A stretch of 64,000 nt of DNA from Mixophyes australis (GCA_036250195.1 JAVHZZ010000002.1:69058205-69122204), one strand, 5' to 3'. Counted from the stretch's first letter, positions 22,627 through 35,684 are shown. Program-made: numbers and translations. The notes: generated from the letters alone by a model not told the origin.

Positions 22627-24165
22627 TAATCTCTCACAATACTTTAAACTGCAAATAAACTATAAAATATGAGTATTTAACAGATACATCATCGGATATC
22701 ATGTTTACAGTTAACATGATGACAAAATAATGAGAAAAAAATACTCCACACATAAAAAACAGTTACAGACTAAGATAGAAGGGAACATTTGTAATTGCAG
22801 ATGGAGACCAACAGGTCAATATGGCGTCCTCTCGCATCCTTTGAAACTTTGTTGTTTATTTTCTGAATGTGGATGACTTTATTTTATGTACTTGCTTTCC
22901 AGTAATACATTGTTTTGCTCTTTCGGTATCATGTGTGCTTTGCAACCCCTCTTAAACTCCCTCCTTCCTTCTTGTTGGCATACAGCACTTATGAACGCTA
23001 TTTTATCTGCTTGTCTACAGTAAAGCTTTCATTCAAACTATGAAGAGAAACTATTTGCTGTCAACACTCCCTTAATCTCATCACTTTCACACACACACTC
23101 GCACACTAATTTGCCATAACCTCAGCAGGGTGAAATACAGTTAAGCCATCCCTCTGCTGTGTGCTGTTATTTTTAGACAGCTTTCAGAACTATTGTATTT
23201 CAAACATAAGGCTAAATGTGTGCGTTATTTGCAACTCATCTTACCAATCGTGGGATATTCGGCACCTGTTTGTGTAAAACTAATTGTTCTAAAATTATTC
23301 ATTTGCTGCTAATGAAAAAATTGGAGCAGGCATTTTTGATCTGAAAAAACTCATTGTTAGAAAATAAAACGGTTAATTATAGATATTTTTCTATTTAAAT
23401 GATGTCACCTTTTTCCCGTGTAATTTTGGAAAGATTATTTAGGTGTCATTGTGTCATGCAGTTTGTATCCGTACAAGGTAAAATTCACTCACTTTAGAGG
23501 GGAGCAGTTCAACCTGCCACAGTATATTTATAACCGAAAAAAATAGCAATTACTCCTATCAATGGAAAACATCAGTGTTATACACATTGAACAATTAATG
23601 AACTGTTTCCTGCTATTGTCTCTCTCAGGGGCGTCCTATTAACAACTTCCTATCAGAAACTGATTGTGTCTTTGGATAACATCCTGTTTGGGATACTGCA
23701 GAGCATCCCTCTATTTATCTTTTCCTGCTAGAAGCTTGCTGCTAACCATTCGGTTGTTGTCGGCTTACCCCACACCTTTATGTATTACACTGCACCAGAA
23801 CATAATTAATGAAAGTAATTTTTGACATGTTGTTATTTTGCAGCAGATGGCACCGGCGTGATGACAAGTATATATCAAATAATCATGGCTTTATTTTTAT
23901 TCCATGGAAACGGTGATTTCATAGCGATAATTGCCCACATCTGCTATAGCAGCCCTGGTGACAGCAGACTGATGTCTGTGACTATGGGGCAGCTATTAAA
24001 TGCGTTGCACAGAAAGCTGCATGGTGAGGTCATACAGAAAACACCCAGCATTCTGACTACTAGGAAAATATATCTCTGTCGGTGTTCAGCTGTTACATTA
24101 CATAGAAATGTAATCATGGGCCCATAGCTGTAATGTGCTGTAAGTATGGCTTTACCCACAGCATG
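22627..24165. other. Non-coding region, no gene recognised
   Basis: I see no exon, RNA gene or named repeat. Confidence 0.45.
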
Positions 24166-24430
24166 TAACGATACTTACCCATCCACATTCCTGTGTCCCG
24201 TTCTGTTGGCGTGCAGTACTTCCAGGTGCGCGGCAGGTCCGATCATGTGACTCCTCGGTGGGGAATTTGAAACCTCCCCATCCTCTAGTATATAAGGTGC
24301 GCTCTGGCACTAGTCCAGTGTCAGAACAGTCTACCGCCTACCGCCTGTCTCCTGGGCTTCTCAGCTACTTTGATCCTGTAACTTTTTCAATACTTTGAAA
24401 GCGTCATTCAGGGAAATCTATATTTAAAAA
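24166..24430 (+). mobile_element. Probable LTR fragment of a Ty3/Gypsy-type retroelement
   Basis: Begins TGTAACGATACTTACC and has a GC-rich segment, a TATA motif (GTATATAAGG at 24288-24297) and a downstream GTGTCAGAACAGTCT stretch, the layout of amphibian Gypsy LTRs. No internal retroviral-type coding sequence and no second LTR are seen, so it would be a solo or truncated LTR. Confidence 0.45.
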
Positions 24431-24464
24431 AAGCTTTTTGTGAGGGTCAGCATAATAAATGAGG

Positions 24465-24720
24465 ATGCTGAGAGATGAAGGTGGCCTGCACCCATATTAC
24501 AAAAATTCAGAAATTAGGCACACGATACATTGCCAGAGTATTCATCGGTTGCCAAGAGCATAGCTTTCATTACTTTGTTTCACTTATATGCTCTGTGCCA
24601 TTACGCTGCCCTTCTGAATCAAACCAGGAGACCCAAGGTAAAGGGGACTGCCCAAGAATTGCAGCAGAGGTGGTCCTCAAGACCCATGTATATAAATATG
24701 GAATGTATATAAATAATACT
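24465..24720 (+). repeat. 450-bp repeat family, first copy
   Basis: GGTGGCCTGCACCCATATTACAAAA, TTAGGCACACGATACATTGC and CTTCTGAATCAAACCAGG recur at about 25815 and 26260. The family is unknown to me and non-coding. Confidence 0.75.
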
Positions 24721-25147
24721 TTATAATTATATGTTCTATAATAATTTATATGTTCTATTAATGATGTGTAAGAAATATGTAAACGAGACAGTTCAGATAG
24801 GCCAATAGTTGCCCTTCCGACACATGTAAGTATATTTAATATTTACATTGATGCAGATTTGGTTTCCCAAAACATGTCTTGACAATGAAATTGAAAATCC
24901 ACATTCTCAGAAATTAGCAGGACAGATTTTGGACCTGGCAAAGAATACAAGTATAGATGGAGATATGATGAATGATGAGTTATGCTATGTAGTGGAGTTA
25001 GAGAACCGTAAAGTATGGTTAATTATTTTTTTAATTGAATTGGAGAAAGCAAATGCACCGGTGGCAGATTTGCAAAATCCTTCATTAAGACATCAGTGGA
25101 CAACTAGGGACAGCGGCATTAGTAAACATTTAAAAGATTATGAGAGG

Positions 25148-25444
25148 CAGGGGCGGATCTAGAGAATATTTGTACCCTGGGCCATGTAGGGGGGGGGGGC
25201 ATTTAGGCCCCGCCCCCTTTTTGACATCGGAGGCTGCCGGCGGCTGCACACTTTGTGCAGGTCCGTTCAGCAGTGACACGCAGGGACAGTGTGCACCCCG
25301 GATGCTCTGATGTGTTTAAAACACAATCAGAGCAGCCGGGCAGCACACTGTCACTGCAAACGGACCTGCACATAGTGTGCAGCCGTCGGCAGCAAGCCCC
25401 TGCTGGGGGGGGCCCCCGATCACCCCCCCCTGGATCCGCCACTG
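25148..25444. mobile_element. hAT-type MITE, 297 bp, with exact 8-bp target duplication
   Basis: Ends CAGGGGCGGATCTAG and, inverted, CAGTGGCGGATCCAG. The duplication ATGAGAGG is present at 25140-25147 and 25445-25452. The interior is one long palindrome (GGCTGCACACTTTGTGCAGG arm versus CCTGCACATAGTGTGCAGCC). It has no coding sequence, so mobilisation would need a transposase in trans. Confidence 0.92.
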
Positions 25445-25452
25445 ATGAGAGG

Positions 25453-26640
25453 GCACAATGTTAAATGGTGCAAGTCAAGATGGCATTGTCCTTGGAGGGA
25501 GGTACATCTGTGCCATAATGCTGCCCTTCTGATTCAAACCAGGGGATTTGTAAATATTTATGTGAGAGGATGGGTGGAAAAATCATTGCCCCGGGGTAAG
25601 CTTCGTCCAACCCTGGGGTAACGGGGCCTGCCTGCAGCAAGAAGGGGTGTACTCACTCTGATGTCAGGGCAACCGGGTCACCTCACAATGCTGCAGCGTT
25701 CCAGCTAGTGTCAGGCAGCCAGGGCGCGCAGCTGTAATTAAATTATCAGGCAGAGGTCATTGGATGGACAGTGGTATGAATGAATAGAATTAGACATTCT
25801 GGAAAGTAAATAGATGATGGTGGCCTGTGCCCATACTACAAAAATTTAAATATTAGGCACACAATACATTGCCAGAGCATTCATCGGTAGTCAAGAGTAG
25901 AGCTTTACTACCTTGTTTTCCTTATATGCTCTGTGCTGTAATGCGACCCCTCTGAATCAAACCAGGGACTCGTAAATATTTATGTGGGAGGGAAAGAGGA
26001 AAAAAAAATCTCACCCCGGGGTAAGCTTTGTCTGACCCCAGGGTAAAGGAGCCTGCCTGCATCAGAGGTGGTCCCCAAGAAGGGGTATAGTCACTCTGAT
26101 GCCAGGGCAAATGGGACGCTTCACACTGCTACTGCATTCCAGCTAGTGCCAGACATCCAGGGCCAAGTGCCTTTTATTAAATTAAAAGGCAGAGGTCATT
26201 GGATGGATACTGGTATGAATAAATACAGTTAGATATTTTGGAAAGTAAATAGACAGAGGTAGCCTGCACCCATATTACAAAATTTGGAAGGTTAGGCACA
26301 CAATACATTGCATTCATCGGTAGTCAACAGCAGAGCTTCCTTACCTTGTTTTCTTTATATGTTCTGTGCTGTAATGCTGCCCTTCTGAATCAAACCAGGG
26401 GACTCATAAATATTTATGTGGGAGGGAGGGAAGAAAAATCATTGCCCTGGGGTAAGCTTCGTCCAACCCCAGGGTAAGGAGGACTGCCTGAGTTTTGCAG
26501 CAGATGCTGTCCCCAAGAAGTGGTGTACTCACTCTGATTCCAGGGCGCGCAGCTTTTTAAATTTAATTATTGCTCTTGGCCCCATTTCTCCTATCTCCGT
26601 CCTACCGGTCCCTGCTCATAAGCTTTTACTACATTGAGAA
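25453..26640 (+). repeat. 450-bp repeat family, further copies in tandem
   Basis: A partial copy at 25500-25750 is followed by near full copies starting about 25757 and 26191 (shared AGGTCATTGGATGGA), spaced about 435-445 bp. Motifs include GGTAAGCTTCGTC and CTGCCTGC. Identity among copies is moderate, so the duplications are not recent. Confidence 0.75.
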
Positions 26641-26938
26641 AAATCCTGGGGGCATCCTGTGAGTGTGTCCAACTCTATGGGAAAGACGGCTGCTATAGGT
26701 GAAGATCTCTTCTGCTAGTTCTAAAAGCTTATGACAGTTACTAGGAAGCTGTAACATCATAAAGAATTGTATCCTGACACTAGTTGTGTAGTAGCAATTT
26801 GATCTTCCACTGTTTGGTTTTGCTATTAGTTGTTAGCTGACTCACATTACTCTTTCTGCCACCATTTTAGTTTAAATAAAAACTGTGACCTTTTGCCAAA
26901 TTTACATTGGTGTCTGTGTGGTTATTTATTTATTCAAG
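26641..26938. other. Spacer left of the satellite
   Basis: Unremarkable AT-rich sequence ending TTATTTATTTATTCAAGTA directly at the first satellite unit. Confidence 0.5.
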
Positions 26939-29900
26939 TACAGTAATAGTAAGTCTGATACAGTAATAGTAAGTCTGATACAGTTATAGTAAGTCTGATA
27001 CAGTTATAGTAAGTCTGATACAGTAATAGTAAGTCTGATACAGTAATAGTAAGTCTGAATATAGTAATAGTAAGTCTGATACAGTAATAGTAAGTCTGAA
27101 TATAGTAATAGTAAGTCTGATACAGTAATAGTAAGTCTGATACAGTAATAGTAAGTCTGATACAGTTATAGTAAGTCTGATACAGTAATAGTAAGTCTGA
27201 ATATAGTAATAGTAAGTCTGATACAGTAATAGTAAGTCTGATACAGTAATAGTAAGTCTGATACAGTTATAGTAAGTCTGATACAGTAATAGTAAGTCTG
27301 ATACAGTAATAGTAAGTCTGAATACAGTAATAGTAAGTCTGAATATAGTAATAGTAAGTCTGATACAGTAATAGTAAGTCTGAATATAGTAATAGTAAGT
27401 CTGATACAGTAATAGTAAGTCTGAATATAGTAATAGTAAGTCTGATACAGTAATAGTAAGTCTGATACAGTAATAGTAAGTCTGATACAGTAATAGTAAG
27501 TCTGAATATAGTAATAGTAAGTCTGATACAGTAATAGTAAGTCTGAATACAGTAATAGTAAGTCTGATACAGTAATAGTAAGTCTGAATATAGTAATAGT
27601 AAGTCTGATACAGTAATAGTAAGTCTGATACAGTAATAGTAAGTCTGATACAGTAATAGTAAGTCTGAATATAGTAATAGTAAGTCTGATACAGTAATAG
27701 TAAGTCTGAATATAGTAATAGTAAGTCTGAATACAGTAATAGTAAGTCTGAATATAGTAATAGTAAGTCTGAATACAGTAATAGTAAGTCTGAATACAGT
27801 AATAGTAAGTCTGATACAGTAATAGTAAGTCTGAATATAGTAATAGTAAGTCTGATACAGTAATAGTAAGTCTGATACAGTAATAGTAAGTCTGAATACA
27901 GTAATAGTAAGTCTGATACAGTAATAGTAAGTCTGAATATAGTAATAGTAAGTCTGATACAGTAATAGTAAGTCTGATACAGTAATAGTAAGTCTGATAC
28001 AGTAATAGTAAGTCTGAATATAGTAATAGTAAGTCTGATACAGTAATAGTAAGTCTGAATATAGTAATAGTAAGTCTGATACAGTAATAGTAAGTCTGAT
28101 ACAGTAATAGTAAGTCTGATACAGTTATAGTAAGTCTGATACAGTAATAGTAAGTCTGATACAGTAATAGTAAGTCTGAATATAGTAATAGTAAGTCTGA
28201 TACAGTAATAGTAAGTCTGAATACAGTAATAGTAAGTCTGATACAGTAATAGTAAGTCTGAATATAGTAATAGTAAGTCTGATACAGTAATAGTAAGTCT
28301 GATACAGTAATAGTAAGTCTGAATACAGTAATAGTAAGTCTGATACAGTAATAGTAAGTCTGATACAGTAATAGTAAGTCTGAATATAGTAATAGTAAGT
28401 CTGATACAGTAATAGTAAGACTGATACAGTAATAGTAAGTCTGAATATAGTAATAGTAAGTCTGAATACAGTAATAGTAAGTCTGATACAGTAATAGTAA
28501 GTCTGAATATAGTAATAGTAAGTCTGATACAGTAATAGTAAGTCTGAATACAGTAATAGTAAGTCTGATACAGTAATAGTAAGTCTGAATATAGTAATAG
28601 TAAGTCTGATACAGTAATAGTAAGTCTGAATATAGTAATAGTAAGTCTGATACAGTAATAGTAAGTCTGATACAGTAATAGTAAGTCTGATACAGTAATA
28701 GTAAGTCTGAATACAGTAATAGTAAGTCTGATACAGTAATAGTAAGTCTGAATATAGTAATAGTAAGTCTGAATATAGTAATAGTAAGTCTGATACAGTA
28801 ATAGTAAGACTGATACAGTAATAGTAAGTCTGAATATAGTAATAGTAAGTCTGAATACAGTAATAGTAAGTCTGATACAGTAATAGTAAGTCTGAATATA
28901 GTAATAGTAAGTCTGATACAGTAATAGTAAGTCTGAATACAGTAATAGTAAGTCTGATACAGTAATAGTAAGTCTGAATACAGTAATAGTAAGACTGATA
29001 CAGTAATAGTAAGTCTGATACAGTAATAGTAAGTCTGAATATAGTAATAGTAAGTCTGAATATAGTAATAGTAAGTCTGAATACAGTAATAGTAAGTCTG
29101 ATACAGTAATAGTAAGTCTGAATATAGTAATAGTAAGTCTGAATACAGTAATAGTAAGTCTGATACAGTAATAGTAAGTCTGATACAGTAATAGTAAGTC
29201 TGAATATAGTAATAGTAAGTCTGAATACAGTAATAGTAAGTCTGATACAGTAATAGTAAGTCTGAATATAGTAATAGTAAGTCTGATACAGTAATAGTAA
29301 GTCTGAATACAGTAATAGTAAGTCTGATACAGTAATAGTAAGTCTGAATACAGTAATAGTAAGTCTGAATATAGTAATAGTAAGTCTGAATACAGTAATA
29401 GTAAGTCTGATACAGTAATAGTAAGTCTGAATACAGTAATAGTAAGTCTGATACAGTAATAGTAAGTCTGAATATAGTAATAGTAAGTCTGATACAGTAA
29501 TAGTAAGTCTGATACAGTAATAGTAAGTCTGAATACAGTAATAGTAAGTCTGAATATAGTAATAGTAAGTCTGAATACAGTAATAGTAAGTCTGATACAG
29601 TAATAGTAAGTCTGAATACAGTAATAGTAAGTCTGATACAGTAATAGTAAGTCTGAATACAGTAATAGTAAGTCTGATACAGTAATAGTAAGTCTGAATA
29701 TAGTAATAGTAAGTCTGATACAGTAATAGTAAGTCTGAATATAGTAATAGTAAGTCTGAATACAGTAATAGTAAGTCTGAATATAGTAATAGTAAGTCTG
29801 ATACAGTAATAGTAAGTCTGAATATAGTAATAGTAAGTCTGAATACAGTAATAGTAAGTCTGATACAGTAATAGTAAGTCTGAATATAGTAATAGTAAGT

Positions 29901-32900
29901 CTGATACAGTAATAGTAAGTCTGAATATAGTAATAGTAAGTCTGATACAGTAATAGTAAGTCTGAATACAGTAATAGTAAGTCTGATACAGTAATAGTAA
30001 GTCTGAATATAGTAATAGTAAGTCTGATACAGTAATAGTAAGTCTGAATATAGTAATAGTAAGTCTGATACAGTAATAGTAAGTCTGATACAGTAATAGT
30101 AAGTCTGAATATAGTAATAGTAAGTCTGATACAGTAATAGTAAGTCTGAATATAGTAATAGTAAGTCTGATACAGTAATAGTAAGTCTGATACAGTAATA
30201 GTAAGTCTGAATATAGTAATAGTAAGTCTGAATACAGTAATAGTAAGTTTGATACAGTAATAGTAAGTCTGATACAGTAATAGTAAGTCTGAATACAGTA
30301 ATAGTAAGTCTGAATATAGTAATAGTAAGTCTGATACAGTTATAGTAAGTCTGAATACAGTAATAGTAAGTCTGAATACAGTAATAGTAAGTCTGAATAT
30401 AGTAATAGTAAGTCTGATACAGTAATAGTAAGTCTGAATATAGTAATAGTAAGTCTGAATACAGTAATAGTAAGTCTGATACAGTAATAGTAAGTCTGAA
30501 TATAGTAATAGTAAGTCTGATACAGTAATAGTAAGTCTGAATACAGTAATAGTAAGTCTGAATATAGTAATAGTAAGTCTGATACAGTTATAGTAAGTCT
30601 GAATACAGTAATAGTAAGTCTGAATACAGTAATAGTAAGTCTGAATATAGTAATAGTAAGTCTGATACAGTAATAGTAAGTCTGAATATAGTAATAGTAA
30701 GTCTGAATACAGTAATAGTAAGTCTGATACAGTAATAGTAAGTCTGAATATAGTAATAGTAAGTCTGAATACAGTAATAGTAAGTCTGATACAGTAATAG
30801 TAAGTCTGATACAGTAATAGTAAGTCTGAATATAGTAATAGTAAGTCTGATACAGTAATAGTAAGTCTGATACAGTAATAGTAAGTCTGAATACAGTAAT
30901 AGTAAGTCTGAATATAGTAATAGTAAGTCTGAATACAGTAATAGTAAGTCTGATACAGTAATAGTAAGTCTGAATACAGTAATAGTAAGTCTGATACAGT
31001 AATAGTAAGTCTGAATACAGTAATAGTAAGTCTGATACAGTAATAGTAAGTCTGAATATAGTAATAGTAAGTCTGATACAGTAATAGTAAGTCTGAATAC
31101 AGTAATAGTAAGTCTGATACAGTAATAGTAAGTCTGAATATAGTAATAGTAAGTCTGATACAGTAATAGTAAGTCTGAATACAGTAATAGTAAGTCTGAT
31201 ACAGTAATAGTAAGTCTGAATATAGTAATAGTAAGTCTGAATACAGTAATAGTAAGTCTGATACAGTAATAGTAAGTCTGATACAGTAATAGTAAGTCTG
31301 AATACAGTAATAGTAAGTCTGAATATAGTAATAGTAAGTCTGATACAGTAATAGTAAGTCTGAATATAGTAATAGTAAGTCTGAATACAGTAATAGTAAG
31401 TCTGATACAGTAATAGTAAGTCTGATACAGTAATAGTAAGTCTGAATATAGTAATAGTAAGTCTGATACAGTAATAGTAAGTCTGAATATAGTAATAGTA
31501 AGTCTGATACAGTAATAGTAAGTCTGAATACAGTAATAGTAAGTCTGAATATAGTAATAGTAAGTCTGAATACAGTAATAGTAAGTCTGATACAGTAATA
31601 GTAAGTCTGAATACAGTAATAGTAAGTCTGAATATAGTAATAGTAAGTCTGAATACAGTAATAGTAAGTCTGATACAGTAATAGTAAGTCTGAATACAGT
31701 AATAGTAAGTCTGATACAGTAATAGTAAGTCTGAATACAGTAATAGTAAGTCTGATACAGTAATAGTAAGTCTGAATATAGTAATAGTAAGTCTGATACA
31801 GTAATAGTAAGTCTGAATACAGTAATAGTAAGTCTGAATACAGTAATAGTAAGTCTGATACAGTTATAGTAAGTCTGAATACAGTAATAGTAAGTCTGAA
31901 TATAGTAATAGTAAGTCTGATACAGTAATAGTAAGTCTGAATACAGTAATAGTAAGTCTGATACAGTAATAGTAAGTCTGAATATAGTAATAGTAAGTCT
32001 GAATACAGTAATAGTAAGTCTGATACAGTAATAGTAAGTCTGAATATAGTAATAGTAAGTCTGATACAGTAATAGTAAGTCTGAATATAGTAATAGTAAG
32101 TCTGATACAGTAATAGTAAGTCTGATACAGTAATAGTAAGTCTGAATACAGTAATAGTAAGTCTGATACAGTTATAGTAAGTCTGAATACAGTAATAGTA
32201 AGTCTGAATACAGTAATAGTAAGTCTGAATATAGTAATAGTAAGTCTGATACAGTAATAGTAAGTCTGAATACAGTAATAGTAAGTCTGATACAGTAATA
32301 GTAAGTCTGAATACAGTAATAGTAAGTCTGAATATAGTAATAGTAAGTCTGATACAGTAATAGTAAGTCTGAATACAGTAATAGTAAGTCTGATACAGTA
32401 ATAGTAAGTCTGAATATAGTAATAGTAAGTCTGAATACAGTAATAGTAAGTCTGATACAGTAATAGTAAGTCTGATACAGTTATAGTAAGTCTGAATATA
32501 GTAATAGTAAGTCTGAATACAGTAATAGTAAGTCTGATACAGTAATAGTAAGTCTGAATATAGTAATAGTAAGTCTGAATACAGTAATAGTAAGTCTGAA
32601 TATAGTAATAGTAAGTCTGAATACAGTAATAGTAAGTCTGATACAGTAATAGTAAGTCTGAATATAGTAATAGTAAGTCTGAATACAGTAATAGTAAGTC
32701 TGATACAGTAATAGTAAGTCTGATACAGTTATAGTAAGTCTGAATATAGTAATAGTAAGTCTGAATACAGTAATAGTAAGTCTGATACAGTAATAGTAAG
32801 TCTGAATATAGTAATAGTAAGTCTGAATACAGTAATAGTAAGTCTGAATATAGTAATAGTAAGTCTGATACAGTAATAGTAAGTCTGAATATAGTAATAG

Positions 32901-34879
32901 TAAGTCTGAATACAGTAATAGTAAGTCTGATACAGTAATAGTAAGTCTGAATATAGTAATAGTAAGTCTGAATACAGTAATAGTAAGTCTGATACAGTAA
33001 TAGTAAGTCTGAATACAGTAATAGTAAGTCTGAATATAGTAATAGTAAGTCTGATACAGTAATAGTAAGTCTGAATACAGTAATAGTAAGTCTGAATACA
33101 GTAATAGTAAGTCTGAATATAGTAATAGTAAGTCTGATACAGTTATAGTAAGTCTGAATACAGTAATAGTAAGTCTGATACAGTAATAGTAAGTCTGAAT
33201 ACAGTAATAGTAAGTCTGAATATAGTAATAGTAAGTCTGATACAGTAATAGTAAGTCTGAATACAGTAATAGTAAGTCTGATACAGTAATAGTAAGTCTG
33301 ATACAGTAATAGTAAGTCTGAATACAGTAATAGTAAGTCTGATACAGTAATAGTAAGTCTGAATATAGTAATAGTAAGTCTGAATACAGTAATAGTAAGT
33401 CTGAATATAGTAATAGTAAGTCTGATACAGTAATAGTAAGTCTGATACAGTAATAGTAAGTCTGATACAGTTATAGTAAGTCTGAATATAGTAATAGTAA
33501 GTCTGAATACAGTAATAGTAAGTCTGATACAGTAATAGTAAGTCTGAATATAGTAATAGTAAGTCTGAATACAGTAATAGTAAGTCTGAATATAGTAATA
33601 GTAAGTCTGATACAGTAATAGTAAGTCTGATACAGTAATAGTAAGTCTGATACAGTTATAGTAAGTCTGAATATAGTAATAGTAAGTCTGAATATAGTAA
33701 TAGTAAGTCTGAATACAGTAATAGTAAGTCTGAATACAGTAATAGTAAGTCTGATACAGTAATAGTAAGTCTGAATATAGTAATAGTAAGTCTGAATACA
33801 GTAATAGTAAGTCTGATACAGTAATAGTAAGTCTGAATATAGTAATAGTAAGTCTGATACAGTAATAGTAAGTCTGAATACAGTAATAGTAAGTCTGATA
33901 CAGTAATAGTAAGTCTGAATATAGTAATAGTAAGTCTGAATACAGTAATAGTAAGTCTGAATACAGTAATAGTAAGTCTGATACAGTAATAGTAAGTCTG
34001 AATATAGTAATAGTAAGTCTGAATACAGTAATAGTAAGTCTGAATATAGTAATAGTAAGTCTGATACAGTAATAGTAAGTCTGAATATAGTAATAGTAAG
34101 TCTGATACAGTAATAGTAAGTCTGAATACAGTAATAGTAAGTCTGAATATAGTAATAGTAAGTCTGAATACAGTAATAGTAAGTCTGAATATAGTAATAG
34201 TAAGTCTGATACAGTAATAGTAAGTCTGAATATAGTAATAGTAAGTCTGATACAGTAATAGTAAGTCTGAATACAGTAATAGTAAGTCTGAATATAGTAA
34301 TAGTAAGTCTGAATACAGTAATAGTAAGTCTGAATATAGTAATAGTAAGTCTGAATACAGTAATAGTAAGTCTGAATACAGTTATAGTAAGTCTGAATAC
34401 AGTAATAGTAAGTCTGATACAGTAATAGTAAGTCTGAATACAGTTATAGTAAGTCTGAATACAGTTATAGTAAGTCTGAATACAGTAATAGTAAGTCTGA
34501 ATATAGTAATAGTAAGTCTGAATACAGTAATAGTAAGTCTGAATACAGTTATAGTAAGTCTGAATACAGTAATAGTAAGTCTGAATACAGTAATAGTAAG
34601 TCTGAATATAGTAATAGTAAGTCTGAATACAGTAATAGTAAGTCTGAATACAGTTATAGTAAGTCTGAATACAGTAATAGTAAGTCTGAATATAGTAATA
34701 GTAAGTCTGAATACAGTAATAGTAAGTCTGAATACAGTAATAGTAAGTCTGAATATAGTAATAGTAAGTCTGAATACAGTTATAGTAAGTCTGAATACAG
34801 TAATAGTAAGTCTGAATACAGTTATAGTAAGTCTAAATACAGTTATAGTAAGTCTGAATACAGTAATAGTAAGTCTGAA
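26939..34879. repeat. ~7.9-kb satellite of 20/21-bp monomers
   Basis: Roughly 385 head-to-tail monomers. Two length classes alternate: CAGTAATAGTAAGTCTGATA (20 bp) and CAGTAATAGTAAGTCTGAATA (21 bp), plus versions with TAGTAATAG or CAGTTATAG. The TAGTAATAG version is seen only after the 21-bp GAATA end. The left edge is mostly 20-mers; from about 34120 to the right edge nearly all units are 21-mers, which creates a minus-strand ORF (34382-34903) of FRLTITV heptapeptides. Rare changes (AAGACTG near 28424, 28805 and 28990) mark duplicated blocks. It is non-coding. Confidence 0.95.
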
Positions 34880-34927
34880 CATGCGAAGGAGGTTTGGGTG
34901 CAATGAAAGGGAGATATCAACACTATG

Positions 34928-35014
34928 CAGTTTATTTTTTTTTTAAGTGAACCAGAGAAAGCAAATGCAATGATGGCAAAGTTACAAAATCCTTCATCAT
35001 GACAGCTCGCTGCA
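34928..35014. repeat. Right-flank copy of a segment also found left of the satellite
   Basis: GAGAAAGCAAATGCAATGAT and AAAATCCTTCATCATGACA match 25043-25092 (GAGAAAGCAAATGCACCGGT, AAAATCCTTCATTAAGACA). The satellite therefore lies between two copies of one dispersed repeat. Confidence 0.65.
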
Positions 35015-35112
35015 GACTTTGGCCAACATTGGTGAAAATTGGGACAGTTGTGAAGGGATCATTAGAAAATAAACTGTAAATGACGAAATGAATGTTAATG
35101 CTATAAATAGTA
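35015..35112. repeat. 98-bp direct repeat, left copy
   Basis: Nearly identical to 35685-35782 (GACTTTGGCCAACATTGGTG to CTATAAATAGTA). The two copies bracket the insert at 35113-35684. Confidence 0.9.
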
Positions 35113-35684
35113 TAGATATAATATTATAGAATCACATAAAGCGCTAGATATATACAGTGGCAGCAGAGATACAGTTCCAAAACAACTGCACATAAGTTGT
35201 AGAGATATTTAACAGTAATATAAAATCTGGAGTGTAATACAGCACTACTGGAATCCCAAAATAAACAGAACGGATACTGACTTCGTTGTATTATAAAGAA
35301 CACGGAGCTGTAACAAATAATCAGGCACGTTCTATTGAAAATCAACTTACAATAGTAATGCCATCGATGTTCCAGTAGCAGGTACTTGTAGCGGAGATCG
35401 TCTTCTAATGTGACGGATGTCAGGTGTACAACATTGATAGCTGTCTTCACTTTTCAGTAGGGAAACCATCCGTGTTCCCGTGATGAATACCTGTATCGAA
35501 CACCTTCTCCAAATGCTAAATGCTATCCGATGTGTCAGATATCAAATAGTAACACTCATAGAATAACTACGTTTGAAGAACGGAGCGTCCAAATGATCGT
35601 CACCACGAGTCCGGTTAGCGGGTTCTCAATACTTCCGTCCTCCAATCACCGACGCGTTTCGACTTAGAAAAAGTCTTTATCAAG
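35113..35684 (-). mobile_element. 572-bp retroelement-like insert starting with a hammerhead-like motif
   Basis: Read on the minus strand it starts exactly at the direct-repeat junction with CTTGATAAAGACTT, then TTTC, TAAGTCGAAACGCGTCGG, and ends GCGCTTTATGTGATTC plus an AT-rich tail. GACTT/AAGTC form a perfect five-pair stem next to GAAAC. Hammerhead motifs are known from Penelope-like elements, including in amphibians; assignment here is inferred. No long ORF is present, so it is non-autonomous. Confidence 0.5.

Noticed and set aside
24848..25139. 104-residue ORF next to the hAT MITE
   Set aside because: No recognisable domain, part of it (ELEKANA..LQNPS) recurs as a decayed repeat at 34950, and it runs into the MITE. 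More likely repeat-derived.
34382..34903. 173-residue ORF of FRLTITV heptapeptides
   Set aside because: It is the 21-bp monomer read in its open frame and ends where 20-bp monomers enter. No sign of selection or a promoter.
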